Positions 7,086 to 16,074 of a stretch of 51,205 bases of DNA are shown one piece after another. The notes beneath the pieces were generated by a model. It worked only from the letters and a program-made list of their open reading frames with translations, made no database searches and was not told the DNA's origin. Both the position numbers and the translations under genes were made by a program. Location of the stretch: NCBI GenBank assembly GCA_020847975.1, contig JADLBD010000289.1, positions 1 to 51,205 on the forward strand. The letters run 5' to 3'. Position 1 is the first letter of the stretch. Every line of letters starts with the position of its first letter. This DNA comes from Bryobacterales bacterium. Its GTDB lineage: Bacteria; Acidobacteriota; Terriglobia; Bryobacterales; Bryobacteraceae.

Positions 7086-8243
7086 CTACTGAACCCCCCG
7101 CTCCACCCGCAGTGAATTCAGATTCCGCGAAGCCTGCTCCGAATACGGACCCGCAATCCCTGTGCATTGGCGGAAAAAATCCGCCGCCGCCGCGTATCGC
7201 TCCATGTGGTAGTTTGCCCACCCCAGGTAGAACAGGACGGCTGCTTCCACCTGGCCACGGTCTTTCATGTAGGGAAGGCTCTGCCGCAGCGCTCTGTCCG
7301 CCTGCTCGAAATTGTTCAGATTGACATAGGCGTTCCCCACCATCAGATAGGCGGAACCCAGGTAGTACGCCTTGCGCTTCTCCCACTCCTTGGCCGCCAC
7401 GCCATTGGGCTGCGCCCGTGAAGACACAGTCTGGAGAATCCGGTTGCCGGTGGCAATCACCTTCCCCAGGTTCGTGCGCCGTTCCATTTCGATCTGGCCG
7501 CTCAACAACAGCGCATCCAGGTCATCCGGATGGCGCGCCAGCATTCGCTCCGCTGCCGCCAATGCCTTCGCCGCATCTCCAATGGTGCGGTAAGCATTCA
7601 TCAGATGCGGCCACGCCTGATCGGTGTAGGGAGAATTCGGGTAATTTTTCAGAAATTTCTCAAGTAATACTGTTTTGACCTTCGCATCCGCCTGAATCGC
7701 CTGCGTAAATTGATCGTATTCCCTCTGGGCCAGTAGCCCTTTGACCAGATCCTGCGTCTGTGCCCATGCCTTCGGATCCTCCCCGTCCGGCGCCGGCTTC
7801 CCGGCTATCTGCTCGCAAAGCGCCAGCAGCCGGTCGTGCCATTTCGCCGCTGCCGCCGCGTCGCCCTGCTTCCCCGCCGCCTGGTCGGCGCGGTACAGCG
7901 CATCGAAATCCTCGGGATGCAGCGCGAGCAGTTTCTCGCCGTACAACAGCGCCTTGTCCGTCTCATTCGAACGGGAATAGTAGACCTGCAGCCATTCGTA
8001 CAGGTAGCTGGCGGACTTATCTTTCGGAAATTGCTCCAAAAACCGCAGAATCTGCTGGATTTTGCGGCTGCTGTCTATCTGGTGCTCGATCAACTCCAGT
8101 TGTTCGCCTTCCGGTGAGCCGAAAGTGAACTCCAATTTGTAGCGCTGCGCCACGCACGGCGGAACAGCGAGAACAGTGCAAAGGCATCCTGCAACGAGGG
8201 TCTGGGCGCAGGGGAGTCTCAATCGAGCCAGAGCGCGGCGCAT
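7086..8243 (-). CDS. Exported TPR-repeat protein
   Basis: 385 residues, starting at the ATG at 8243, which has GGGAGGAA seven bases upstream; a TTG 18 bases earlier is less likely. Residues 1-32 form a signal peptide (basic start, hydrophobic core VAGCLCTVLAVPP, cleavage after CVAQ). The rest is helical with TPR-like pairs, for example KALLYGEKLLALHPEDFDALY, AKALAAAERMLARHPDDLDALL and the C-terminal ADRALRQSLPYMKDRGQVEAAVLFYLGWANYHMERYAAAADFF (described here in pieces, about residues 90-370). TPRs bind protein partners, and this one would act in the periplasm. It is transcribed divergently from the sulfatase operon with 117 bases between the starts. No partner can be named. Confidence 0.8.
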   Translation of the reverse strand: MRRALARLRLPCAQTLVAGCLCTVLAVPPCVAQRYKLEFTFGSPEGEQLELIEHQIDSSRKIQQILRFLEQFPKDKSASYLYEWLQVYYSRSNETDKALLYGEKLLALHPEDFDALYRADQAAGKQGDAAAAAKWHDRLLALCEQIAGKPAPDGEDPKAWAQTQDLVKGLLAQREYDQFTQAIQADAKVKTVLLEKFLKNYPNSPYTDQAWPHLMNAYRTIGDAAKALAAAERMLARHPDDLDALLLSGQIEMERRTNLGKVIATGNRILQTVSSRAQPNGVAAKEWEKRKAYYLGSAYLMVGNAYVNLNNFEQADRALRQSLPYMKDRGQVEAAVLFYLGWANYHMERYAAAADFFRQCTGIAGPYSEQASRNLNSLRVERGVQ

Positions 8244-8343
8244 AAGCCGTTCCTCCCTCAAAAAACAAGTCTTATGGATGTCCCTCTATCTATCGGCTCG
8301 CTTCCCGCTCTCCTTTACCCCGCTCTTCCCCTCAGTAGTGCCA

Positions 8344-8349
8344 TACAAT
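8344..8349 (+). promoter_or_regulatory. Possible -10 box of the sulfatase operon
   Basis: TACAAT twelve bases before the ATG at 8361, in a pyrimidine-rich divergent region. No clear -35 is visible, so this rests on one element only. Confidence 0.35.
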
Positions 8350-8360
8350 GAATCGCTGAG

Positions 8361-9839
8361 ATGTCCTCCCGACGCACTGCTCTCCAATCCCTTGCCGGAG
8401 CCGCCCTTGCCCCCGGCATCCTCCGCGCGCGCCGCACGCCCGGCGATAAACCCAACCTCCTCTTCCTCTGGACCGACCAGCAGCGCGCCGGCACCTTCGC
8501 CGCTTACGGAAACACCCGCTTCCATGTCCCCAACATGAACCGCCTCGCCGCCGAGAGCGTCATTTTTGACCGCTGCTACGTGACGCAGCCTGTCTGCACC
8601 CCCAGCCGGTCCTCCATCATCACCGGCTACTGGCCGCACACCAACGGTTGTGTCCATAACAACATCCGCCTCAGCCCGGAACGAAAAGCCCTCCCCGAAC
8701 TCCTCGAAGACAGCAGCTATCGCACAGGCTACTTCGGCAAATGGCACCTCGGCGACGAAGTCTTCCCGCAGCACGGCTTCGAGGAATGGGCCGCCATCGA
8801 GGACGGCATCTACCAGTCCTTCTACTCCGAAGGCCGCGATAAGAACGCCCGCAGCGCCTATCACCACTTCCTCCTGCGCCTCGGCTACCAGCCGGATACT
8901 CCCAAAGGCTTCAGCCGAGGATTCGCCGCCAAACTCCCCGTCGAGCATTCCAAGCCCTCTTTTCTCGCCCAGGAAGCCTCGCGCTTCATCCTCAAGAACC
9001 GCGCCGAACCATGGCTCCTCTACGTAAACTTCCTCGAGCCGCACACGCCGTTTTCAAGCAGCCTCAACGATCTCCACTCCGAGCAGGAAGCGCGCCTCGA
9101 TGAGAACTTCGAAAAAATTCCCGAGGGCGGGGATTGCCGGTGGTATGACGCCCTGCGCCGCCGCTATCACACCAGCAGGAGCGAGGGCCTCGATTATCGC
9201 ACTCCCGCCGGCTTCCAGCGCGCCGCCCGCAATTACGCCGGCCTCTGCTCCCTCGTCGACCAGGCCCTCGGCCGCATTCTCTGGTCGCTCGAAGCCTCGG
9301 GGCAGGCGGAGAACACCATCGTCGTCTACACCTCCGATCACGGCGAGATGATGGGCGCCCACGGCCTGCTCTATAAGCAGGTGATGTATGAGGAGGCCAT
9401 CCACGTTCCCCTCCTGTTGCGCGCCCCCTTCCGCAACCAGAAGCCGATGCGCGTGGCCCAGCCCGTGAGCCACATCGACACCATCCCCACCATGCTCGAA
9501 CTGCTCGGGCGCAAGGACCGCATCGGGCAGCAGGGCGAAAGCATGGTCCCTATCCTCACCGGCAAGCGCAAACCCTCCGAAGTGTTCCTCGAGTGGACCA
9601 ACGATGGCAAAGCCGACGGAGCCGGGCCCAACGCCCGCACCGTCACCACTCCCGATGGCTGGAAACTCGTGCTGCACGATTCCGGCAAGTCGATGCTCTT
9701 CCACCGCCCCAGCGATCCCCAGGAGTTGCACAACCTCTACGGACGGCCCGAGCACGCCCGCAAACAGAAAGAACTCACCGCCCAAATCGAGAGCTGGCAG
9801 AAGAGAAACAACGATACGATGCCTCTCCCGGAGGCCTGA
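8361..9839 (+). CDS. Tat-exported arylsulfatase-type sulfatase (first of pair)
   Basis: 492 residues. The N-terminus SSRRTALQSLAGAALAPG is a twin-arginine signal for export of the folded protein. The sulfatase nucleophile site is CTPSRSS with C79, the residue converted to formylglycine, within C-x-P-S-R. Metal ligands are seen as WTDQQR (about 37-42) and in the late TSDHGEMMG motif. The enzyme should hydrolyse sulfate esters in the periplasm. The maturase (FGE or anSME) is not in this window. The second sulfatase starts eight bases after the stop, so they form an operon. A large TonB-dependent receptor follows, which fits uptake and desulfation of sulfated glycans (inference). Confidence 0.92.
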   Translation: MSSRRTALQSLAGAALAPGILRARRTPGDKPNLLFLWTDQQRAGTFAAYGNTRFHVPNMNRLAAESVIFDRCYVTQPVCTPSRSSIITGYWPHTNGCVHNNIRLSPERKALPELLEDSSYRTGYFGKWHLGDEVFPQHGFEEWAAIEDGIYQSFYSEGRDKNARSAYHHFLLRLGYQPDTPKGFSRGFAAKLPVEHSKPSFLAQEASRFILKNRAEPWLLYVNFLEPHTPFSSSLNDLHSEQEARLDENFEKIPEGGDCRWYDALRRRYHTSRSEGLDYRTPAGFQRAARNYAGLCSLVDQALGRILWSLEASGQAENTIVVYTSDHGEMMGAHGLLYKQVMYEEAIHVPLLLRAPFRNQKPMRVAQPVSHIDTIPTMLELLGRKDRIGQQGESMVPILTGKRKPSEVFLEWTNDGKADGAGPNARTVTTPDGWKLVLHDSGKSMLFHRPSDPQELHNLYGRPEHARKQKELTAQIESWQKRNNDTMPLPEA

Positions 9840-9847
9840 AGAAGACA

Positions 9848-11206
9848 ATGCACCGAAGATCCGTATTGAAAGCCGCGGCTGCTGCGCCGGCCATCATTCA
9901 CTCCCGCATGGGGGCCGCCTCCGATAAGCCGAATATCCTCTGGATCCTCTCCGAAGACATGGGCCCGAGCCTCGGCTGCTATGGATATCCGCTGGTGCAT
10001 ACCCCCAATCTTGACCGCCTCGCCTCGCAGGGAGTCCGCTTCAACCGCGCCTACACCACCGCCCCCGTCTGCTCCGCCAGCCGCAGCGCTTTCAACGTCG
10101 GCCTTTACCAGATCTACACCGGCACTCATCACCACCGCAGCCATCGCAAGGACGGCTACAAACTGCCGCCACCGGCGCGCCTCCTCAACGATCGTATGCG
10201 CGAGGCCGGATACTTCACCGCCAATGTTCTCGATTTCGCTCCAGGCGCGCGCGGATCCGGGAAGACCGACTTCAACTTCACCACGCCCAAGCCCTTCGAC
10301 GGAACCCACTGGAATCAGCGCAAACCCGGCCAGCCTTTCTATGCGCAGGTGAACTTCCAGGAGCCGCACAAAGGCCCTGCCTTCAAAGAGGCGCGCCGCC
10401 AGAAGGTGCTCATCGATCCCGCGAAAATACCTCTACCCTCCTACTATCCCGATCATCCGGTCGTCCGCGACGAGGTGGCCAACTTCCTCGATGCCATCAA
10501 TCTGCTCGATCACAAAATAGGCCTGTTGATGCAAGCCCTCGAGCGCGACAAAGTGCTCGACAATACGGTCATCTTCTACATGGGCGATAACGGCCGCTGC
10601 CTGCTGCGCGGCAAACAATGGCTCTACGATGCCGGCGTACATGTGCCGATGTTCCTGAAATGGCCCGGCGTCACCAGGCCGGGGACGGTAAGCGATCACC
10701 TCGTCCTCTCGCTCGATCTCACCGCCACCGCCATGCTCGCCGCCGGCATCCCGCTGCCTGAAATCCTCCACGGCCAGCCGCTCATCGGCTCGAAGTACAC
10801 CCCCCGTGACGTCATCTTCACCGCGCGCGACCGCTGTGACATGACCCTCGACCGCATCCGCTCCGTCCGCGGCGAGCGCTACAACTACATCCGCAACTTC
10901 ATGCCTGAGCGCCCCTACACGCAGCACAACGAATACATCGAAACCCAGTACCCGACCCTGGGCGTAATGAAGGAACTCCATGCGAAAGGGAAACTCAACG
11001 CCGTGCAATCGCTCTTCATGGCCCCGCGCAAGCCGCCCATCGAGTTCTACGACATGCGGAATGACCCGGACGAAGTCCACAATCTCGCCGATTCTCCCAA
11101 GCACCGCGCCCTCATCCAAGGCTTCTCGAACCGCCTCGACTCCTGGCTCGAAGAGATGAACGACAAGGGAGCTATCCCGGAAAGACCGGAAGCGCAACAA
11201 CTGTAA
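9848..11206 (+). CDS. Tat-exported sulfatase (second of pair)
   Basis: 452 residues from the ATG at 9848, where a twin-arginine leader begins (HRRSVLKAAAAAPAIIHSR); the frame upstream only overlaps the first sulfatase. The active-site motif is CSASRS with C75, fitting C-x-(P/A)-x-R for formylglycine formation. Metal-binding segments are WILSEDMGPSLGCYG (about 32-46) and YMGDNGRC in the second half. It is distinct from its neighbour in the middle region, so the two probably act on different sulfate esters. It is coupled closely to the first gene (eight bases apart). A 120-base gap then separates it from the TonB receptor. Confidence 0.9.
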   Translation: MHRRSVLKAAAAAPAIIHSRMGAASDKPNILWILSEDMGPSLGCYGYPLVHTPNLDRLASQGVRFNRAYTTAPVCSASRSAFNVGLYQIYTGTHHHRSHRKDGYKLPPPARLLNDRMREAGYFTANVLDFAPGARGSGKTDFNFTTPKPFDGTHWNQRKPGQPFYAQVNFQEPHKGPAFKEARRQKVLIDPAKIPLPSYYPDHPVVRDEVANFLDAINLLDHKIGLLMQALERDKVLDNTVIFYMGDNGRCLLRGKQWLYDAGVHVPMFLKWPGVTRPGTVSDHLVLSLDLTATAMLAAGIPLPEILHGQPLIGSKYTPRDVIFTARDRCDMTLDRIRSVRGERYNYIRNFMPERPYTQHNEYIETQYPTLGVMKELHAKGKLNAVQSLFMAPRKPPIEFYDMRNDPDEVHNLADSPKHRALIQGFSNRLDSWLEEMNDKGAIPERPEAQQL

Positions 11207-11241
11207 TCCGGCATGCGGCCTCGGGCCTGCCCGTCCTGCTG

Positions 11242-11247
11242 TATACT
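11242..11247 (+). promoter_or_regulatory. Possible -10 box upstream of the TonB receptor
   Basis: TATACT lies 79 bases before the ATG at 11327, in the 120-base gap after the sulfatases. No good -35 partner is visible. It may give the receptor its own transcription start. Confidence 0.35.
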
Positions 11248-11326
11248 GGAGCTAAACAAGAATCAGGGTTCGTCTCAAGGTCAGGGCGCGAAAACGTGGA
11301 AGCCGGACCCGCTCAGGGGTTAGCAA

Positions 11327-14300
11327 ATGATAGCTCGTCTTTCCGGTGTTGTTTTTCTTTCCCTGCTGCTTGACGTGACTGCCAGTGCCCAGCTAGCGAC
11401 CACCACTTCACTGGTCGGCACAGTCATTGACTCGAGCGGCCAATCCGTACCCAATGCGAAGGTAACCGCGGTGGAAGAAGGTTCGCTCACCACATACAAC
11501 ACCACCACGAATGTCTCCGGTTACTTCGCCATCGATTTTGTCCGCGTGGGCACTTACAGCATCACAGTGGACCAGCCCGGCTTCCAGAAGGTCACCAAGA
11601 CCGGAATCCAGGTAAACATTAACCAGACTGTACGAACCGACTTTCGCCTCGAGGTTGGCACTGTTTCCCAATCCGTCACCGTAGCCGCCGACGCCACTGT
11701 CATCAAGACCGACGAGGCCACGGTGCGCGAAAGCATCAGCACACGCGCGGTGGCGGAACTGCCGTTGAACGGCCGCGACGCGATGCAACTGGCTGTTTTG
11801 ACGCCCGGCGTATTGCGCGGCCCGAAATCCTCGGATACGGCGACGCCGCCCGGCAACGACTTTGTCGGAGCCGGAACACGCGAAATCTCCAACAGCATGT
11901 CGCTCGACGGCATCAGCGTGATGAACAACCTCATCACCAACACGCCCACGCGGCCGATGGTCGAGACCATCCAGGAAGTCGAGGTACAGACAGGAACGTA
12001 CTCCGCCCAATACGGCTCTTACATGGGCGTCCACATCAACGAAGTCACTAAGGCCGGCACCAACGCGTTTCACGGAGCCGCCGTGGAATTCCTGCGCAAC
12101 CAGGTGCTCGACGCCCGCGCCTTCTTTACGCTTCCCACACCCGCAAACCCGACTGCCGCCAAACCCCCTTTGCGCCAGAATCAGTTCGGCGTGGAGTTCG
12201 ACGGGCCGGTCATCATCCCGAAACTCTACAACGGCAAGGACAAGACCTTCTTCATGGGCTCCTTCGAAGGTTTCCGTAATGTCCAGCAATCCACTTCGCT
12301 CTCCACGCAGATGCCGGCGGCCTTCTTCGGCGGCGATTTCTCGCAGGTGCCTACGAGGAGCATCACCGGCGGCGTGATCAAGGATCCCTTCAACGGAAAC
12401 GCTCCGTTCCCCGGCAATATCATTCCCACCAACCGCATCTCCCCAGTTGTGCTGAAGCTTCAGCAATACTATCCCGCTCCCAACCTTTCTGGCCTGGCGA
12501 GCAACTTCTCCGTCCCTGTTCCAAGCACCGGCCGGTACAACCAGACCCTCGATCGCCTCGATCAGAACATCGGCGACAAGGTCCGTCTCTATGCGCGCGC
12601 CCACTGGCAGGATTGGGCCGGCTTCGGTGGCAGCACTATCCCCGTCAACTCCACCACCACTCCGACCACGGTCACCAACTACACCTTCGGCTACACGCAC
12701 ACTCTCTCGGCGAACATCGTGAACGATTTCCGCATTGGCCGCAACTATTTCAATACGGCCACCGTCAACCCGTTTACGGTCGCCGGCAACACAACCGCCG
12801 GTACAAGTCTGGGAATCCCCGGCTTCGACGGAGACTCCAAGTACAACAACCCGGGAATTCCTGATTTCGGCATCACCGGATTCAATGGCTTCGGCAGCGG
12901 CGGCACCAACTGGTACCAGAACGACAGCACGCTGCAAATTTCCGAACAGATTAGCTGGAACAAGGGTTCGCACGGCATCATGGCCGGTGTCGAATTCCGC
13001 CGCCTGGCCACCGGACGCGCCGCCGTCAACAGCCCTCGTGGCACCTTCAGCTTCAACGGAACGTTGACCGGCTATGCCCCGGCTGACTTCATCCTCGGCA
13101 CGCCGGTGAGCTTCGGCACCGCGGGTCCGGAAGTCCGCGGCCGCGTCGCCTCCTGGCGCGACGGCCTCTTCATCCTCGACAAATGGCAGGCTTCCCGCAA
13201 ACTGACCATCAACTACGGCCTGCGCTGGGAACTGCCTACCGTTCCCTACACCATCAACGGCAACGCCAGCATCCTCAACCCCGATCAGACTGCGCTCGTC
13301 GTGGCCACACCCGGCTTCGGCTTTGTCGCGCCGCAGCACAAACTCTTTGCCCCGCGCCTCGGCTTTGCCTACCGCATCACCGACAAGACCGTCTTTCGCG
13401 GCGGCGCCGGCATCTACTACAACCCCAACCAGACCAACACCTTCACCTTCCTCAATACCAATCCGCCGTGGAGCCCCATCTTCCAGTGCAACTGGTCCGC
13501 GGGCCTCACCGCGCTCAATTTGAACAATCCGTTCGCTGTATCCGCGGCCTGTCCCCTGCCCGGCAGCAACAGCGGCGCTCTCATCGTCACGCCGGCCTAC
13601 AACCTCGCGCCGGCGCGGATGAATCAGTGGAGCGCCAGCCTCGATCGCCAGTTGTGGAATGGCGCGGGCCTCGAGTTGCAATACCTCGGTTCCCACTCCT
13701 ACCACCTGGACCGCAACTACTACAACAACACTCCGCTCCCCGGCGCCGGCCCGGTCAACTCACGGCGTCCGAACAAGTCGTTCGGCCCCATCCGCACCAT
13801 CAACAACGACGTCATCGCCAACTATGAGAGCATGAGCGCCATCTTCCGCCAACGCCTGAAGAAGGGCTTGCAGATCCAAGCCAGCTACACCTGGTCCCAC
13901 ACCCTCGATGTCTCCACCGACTCCAACGGAGGCGGCACCAACATGAACCCCTTCTGGTGGAGGTCCGACTATGGCAACTCCAACTGGGATATCCGTCACC
14001 GCCTCGTCGCTTACTTCGTCTACGACATCCCTTTCTTCGGCGTCACCAACCCGGTACTCAAGGGCGTGTTTACGAAGTGGCAGGCCAATGGTATCCTCAT
14101 CTTCCAATCCGGGCTGCCGTTTAACGTCACCACCGGCACCGATACAGCCAACACTGCCGCCAGCGGCTCCTACCGTCCGGACCTGGTTCATGCGCCCTCG
14201 GCCAATTGCGGCCGCGGAAACCTCATCGGGTGCATCGATCCAAGCGCCTTCACGGTTGCCGGCCTGTATCCCATCACTCCCACGAACTTCGCCTATGGCA

Positions 14301-14536
14301 ACGCCGGCCGCAACATCCTGTTCGGTCCCGGCTCGCAGACGGTGAATTTCTCCATCTTCAAGAATTTCCCCATCCGCGAGCGCCTTCAGTTCCAGCTCCG
14401 GCTCGAGACTTTCTCCCTCTTCAACCACACCAACTTCGGCAATCCGTCCGCGACAATCAACACCAGTTCCTTCGGCAACATCACCAGCGCCAGCGGGAAC
14501 CGCAACATCCAGATCGGCGCAAAGCTCCAGTTCTAA
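11327..14536 (+). CDS. Oar-like TonB-dependent outer membrane receptor with N-terminal carboxypeptidase-regulatory-like domain
   Basis: 1069 residues. There is a signal peptide (1-22, ending ASAQ), then a carboxypeptidase-regulatory-like beta sandwich (about 25-110; VGTVIDSSGQSVPNAKVTA, GYFAIDFVRVGTYSITV). A plug domain (about 115-235; ELPLNGRDAMQLAVLTPG) and a long beta-barrel follow, ending in IQIGAKLQF with a terminal aromatic residue as expected for BAM recognition. These Oar-like proteins are greatly expanded in Acidobacteriota, where they are thought to import large substrates with TonB energy. No TonB box was identified with confidence. It lies after two exported sulfatases in the same direction, suggesting a shared role in sulfated glycan use. 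A strong hairpin follows the stop. Confidence 0.93.
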   Translation: MIARLSGVVFLSLLLDVTASAQLATTTSLVGTVIDSSGQSVPNAKVTAVEEGSLTTYNTTTNVSGYFAIDFVRVGTYSITVDQPGFQKVTKTGIQVNINQTVRTDFRLEVGTVSQSVTVAADATVIKTDEATVRESISTRAVAELPLNGRDAMQLAVLTPGVLRGPKSSDTATPPGNDFVGAGTREISNSMSLDGISVMNNLITNTPTRPMVETIQEVEVQTGTYSAQYGSYMGVHINEVTKAGTNAFHGAAVEFLRNQVLDARAFFTLPTPANPTAAKPPLRQNQFGVEFDGPVIIPKLYNGKDKTFFMGSFEGFRNVQQSTSLSTQMPAAFFGGDFSQVPTRSITGGVIKDPFNGNAPFPGNIIPTNRISPVVLKLQQYYPAPNLSGLASNFSVPVPSTGRYNQTLDRLDQNIGDKVRLYARAHWQDWAGFGGSTIPVNSTTTPTTVTNYTFGYTHTLSANIVNDFRIGRNYFNTATVNPFTVAGNTTAGTSLGIPGFDGDSKYNNPGIPDFGITGFNGFGSGGTNWYQNDSTLQISEQISWNKGSHGIMAGVEFRRLATGRAAVNSPRGTFSFNGTLTGYAPADFILGTPVSFGTAGPEVRGRVASWRDGLFILDKWQASRKLTINYGLRWELPTVPYTINGNASILNPDQTALVVATPGFGFVAPQHKLFAPRLGFAYRITDKTVFRGGAGIYYNPNQTNTFTFLNTNPPWSPIFQCNWSAGLTALNLNNPFAVSAACPLPGSNSGALIVTPAYNLAPARMNQWSASLDRQLWNGAGLELQYLGSHSYHLDRNYYNNTPLPGAGPVNSRRPNKSFGPIRTINNDVIANYESMSAIFRQRLKKGLQIQASYTWSHTLDVSTDSNGGGTNMNPFWWRSDYGNSNWDIRHRLVAYFVYDIPFFGVTNPVLKGVFTKWQANGILIFQSGLPFNVTTGTDTANTAASGSYRPDLVHAPSANCGRGNLIGCIDPSAFTVAGLYPITPTNFAYGNAGRNILFGPGSQTVNFSIFKNFPIRERLQFQLRLETFSLFNHTNFGNPSATINTSSFGNITSASGNRNIQIGAKLQF

Positions 14537-14549
14537 CGCCGCATCATTC

Positions 14550-14576
14550 GTGGGGCGGCGGCCCGGTCCGCCCCAC
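14550..14576 (+). terminator. Hairpin after the TonB receptor gene
   Basis: GTGGGGCGG (14550-14558) pairs perfectly with CCGCCCCAC (14568-14576) around a nine-base loop, starting 14 bases after the stop. It has no U-run, so it would be a hairpin-only or pause-type terminator. Confidence 0.55.
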
Positions 14577-14609
14577 ACCCCCTCCGAAATTTTCCGCTAG
14601 CGTGGAAGT

Positions 14610-15239
14610 ATGAGGCTGCTGCTCCTGTGCACTCTGCTTGCCGCCTGTCCGGCTCCTCTCGCCGCGCAGAAGGATTTTCTCACCGCCGATGAAGCCGACC
14701 AGGTACGGGAAATCCAGGAACCGAACGCGCGCCTCAAGCTCTACCTCAAGTTCGCCCGCCAGCGCATCGCCCTCGTCGAGAACTTCCTCTCCAAAGACAA
14801 AGCCGGCCGTTCCGCGATGATCCACGAAACGCTCGATGAGTACAACAAGATCATCGAAGCCGTCGACACCGTCTCCGACGATGCTCTCCGCCGCCACATC
14901 GATATCACCGAAGGCACTAAAGCCGTCGCCGAAGCCGAAAAAGAGATGCTCGCCAGGCTCCAGAAGATCCAGGCCAATAAGACCCGCGATTTCTCCCGCT
15001 ACGAAAACGCTCTCTCCAACGCCATCGAGAATACTTCCGTCAGCGCGGAACTCGCGGAAACCGATGTCAAGGAGCGCGGCCACGATGTCGAGGCCAAGGA
15101 TGCCCGCGAGAAAAAGGCCGCCGAAGCCATGATGACCCCGGCGGAACTGGCCGCGAAGAAGGAGCAGGACAAGAAGACCGCCGCCGAAGAACCCAAGAAG
15201 CGCAAGGCGCCCACCCTCAAGCGCAAGGGCGAAAAGTGA
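14610..15239 (+). CDS. Exported helical protein with Lys-rich tail, unknown function
   Basis: 209 residues beginning with a signal peptide (MRLLLLCTLLAACPAPLAAQ). The mature part is almost entirely helical and highly charged, with long heptad-like stretches at about 25-165 that probably form a coiled coil or helical bundle. The last 45 residues are an Ala/Lys/Glu-rich tail ending KKRKAPTLKRKGEK. No enzyme motif is visible. The basic tail could bind nucleic acid, lipid or cell-wall polyanions, but that is speculation. It stands alone between the receptor terminator and the ABC ATPase. Confidence 0.7.
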   Translation: MRLLLLCTLLAACPAPLAAQKDFLTADEADQVREIQEPNARLKLYLKFARQRIALVENFLSKDKAGRSAMIHETLDEYNKIIEAVDTVSDDALRRHIDITEGTKAVAEAEKEMLARLQKIQANKTRDFSRYENALSNAIENTSVSAELAETDVKERGHDVEAKDAREKKAAEAMMTPAELAAKKEQDKKTAAEEPKKRKAPTLKRKGEK

Positions 15240-15270
15240 AATCTCCACCTCCTGCGTTACTCTGGTTCAA

Positions 15271-16068
15271 GTGCTGACAATCGAACCGCCTCTACTCGAA
15301 TTCCGGAATATTACCGTCTCTCACGAAGGCCAGATCGGCCTCGACAAACTGGACCTTACCATTCATGCGCATGAGCACGTTGCCCTCCTCGGACCCAACG
15401 GCAGCGGCAAGTCCACTCTCATCAAAACCCTCACCAGGGACTGCTACCCGCTGTGGCGCCCCGATAACGTCGTCCGCATCTTCGGACGCGACACCTGGAA
15501 CATCTTCGACCTGCGCCCCCTGTTCGGCATCGTCCACAACGACCTGCTGCAAAGCTACATCCGCTACCCCTACTCCGGCCGCGAAGTAATCCTCTCCGGA
15601 TTTTTCTCGAGCGTCGGCATCTGGCCCAATCATGAGGTGTCCGGCGAAATGCGCGAGCGCGCCGGCGAAATCCTCGAGCAACTCGAGATCGCCCATCTCG
15701 CCGAACGCACCGTGAGCCACATGTCCACCGGCGAAAGCCGCCGCCTCCTCATCGGCCGCGCCCTCGTCCACCGCCCCAAAGCGCTCATCCTCGACGAACC
15801 CACCGCCAGCCTCGATATCCGCGCCACTCACGAACTGATCGAGATCATGCGCAAAGTCGCCGCCCACACCACCATCATCCTGGTCACCCACCACCTTTCC
15901 GACATCATCCCCGAAATCTCCCGCGTCGTCCTGCTGCGCAAAGGAAAAGTGTTCCTCGACGGCCCCAAACATGACGTGCTCTCGAACGAAGCGCTCTCGT
16001 CCCTCTTCGAAATGCCCGTCGAGGTGCTGGAACGCCGCGGCTTCTATCACCTCATCCAGGGCGATTGA
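15271..16068 (+). CDS. ABC transporter ATP-binding protein (ModF/YlmA-like)
   Basis: 265 residues from a GTG. Walker A is GPNGSGKST (41-49), Walker B is ALILDEP (171-177) and the switch histidine lies in VTHH (about 205-208). The signature loop reads MSTGESRR (151-158) rather than LSGGQ; this S-T-G-E form is typical of the ModF/YlmA type of ABC ATPases. The D-loop SLD follows. No permease or binding-protein gene is adjacent, so the partner is elsewhere or the protein works as a soluble ATPase. It converges on the S15 hydrolase with six bases between the stops. Confidence 0.88.
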   Translation: MLTIEPPLLEFRNITVSHEGQIGLDKLDLTIHAHEHVALLGPNGSGKSTLIKTLTRDCYPLWRPDNVVRIFGRDTWNIFDLRPLFGIVHNDLLQSYIRYPYSGREVILSGFFSSVGIWPNHEVSGEMRERAGEILEQLEIAHLAERTVSHMSTGESRRLLIGRALVHRPKALILDEPTASLDIRATHELIEIMRKVAAHTTIILVTHHLSDIIPEISRVVLLRKGKVFLDGPKHDVLSNEALSSLFEMPVEVLERRGFYHLIQGD

Positions 16069-16074
16069 GCCGGT

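Noticed and set aside
11408..13705. Long open frame antisense to the TonB receptor (765 codons)
   Set aside because: It mirrors the receptor codon for codon with no domain of its own. High GC makes such antisense frames common.
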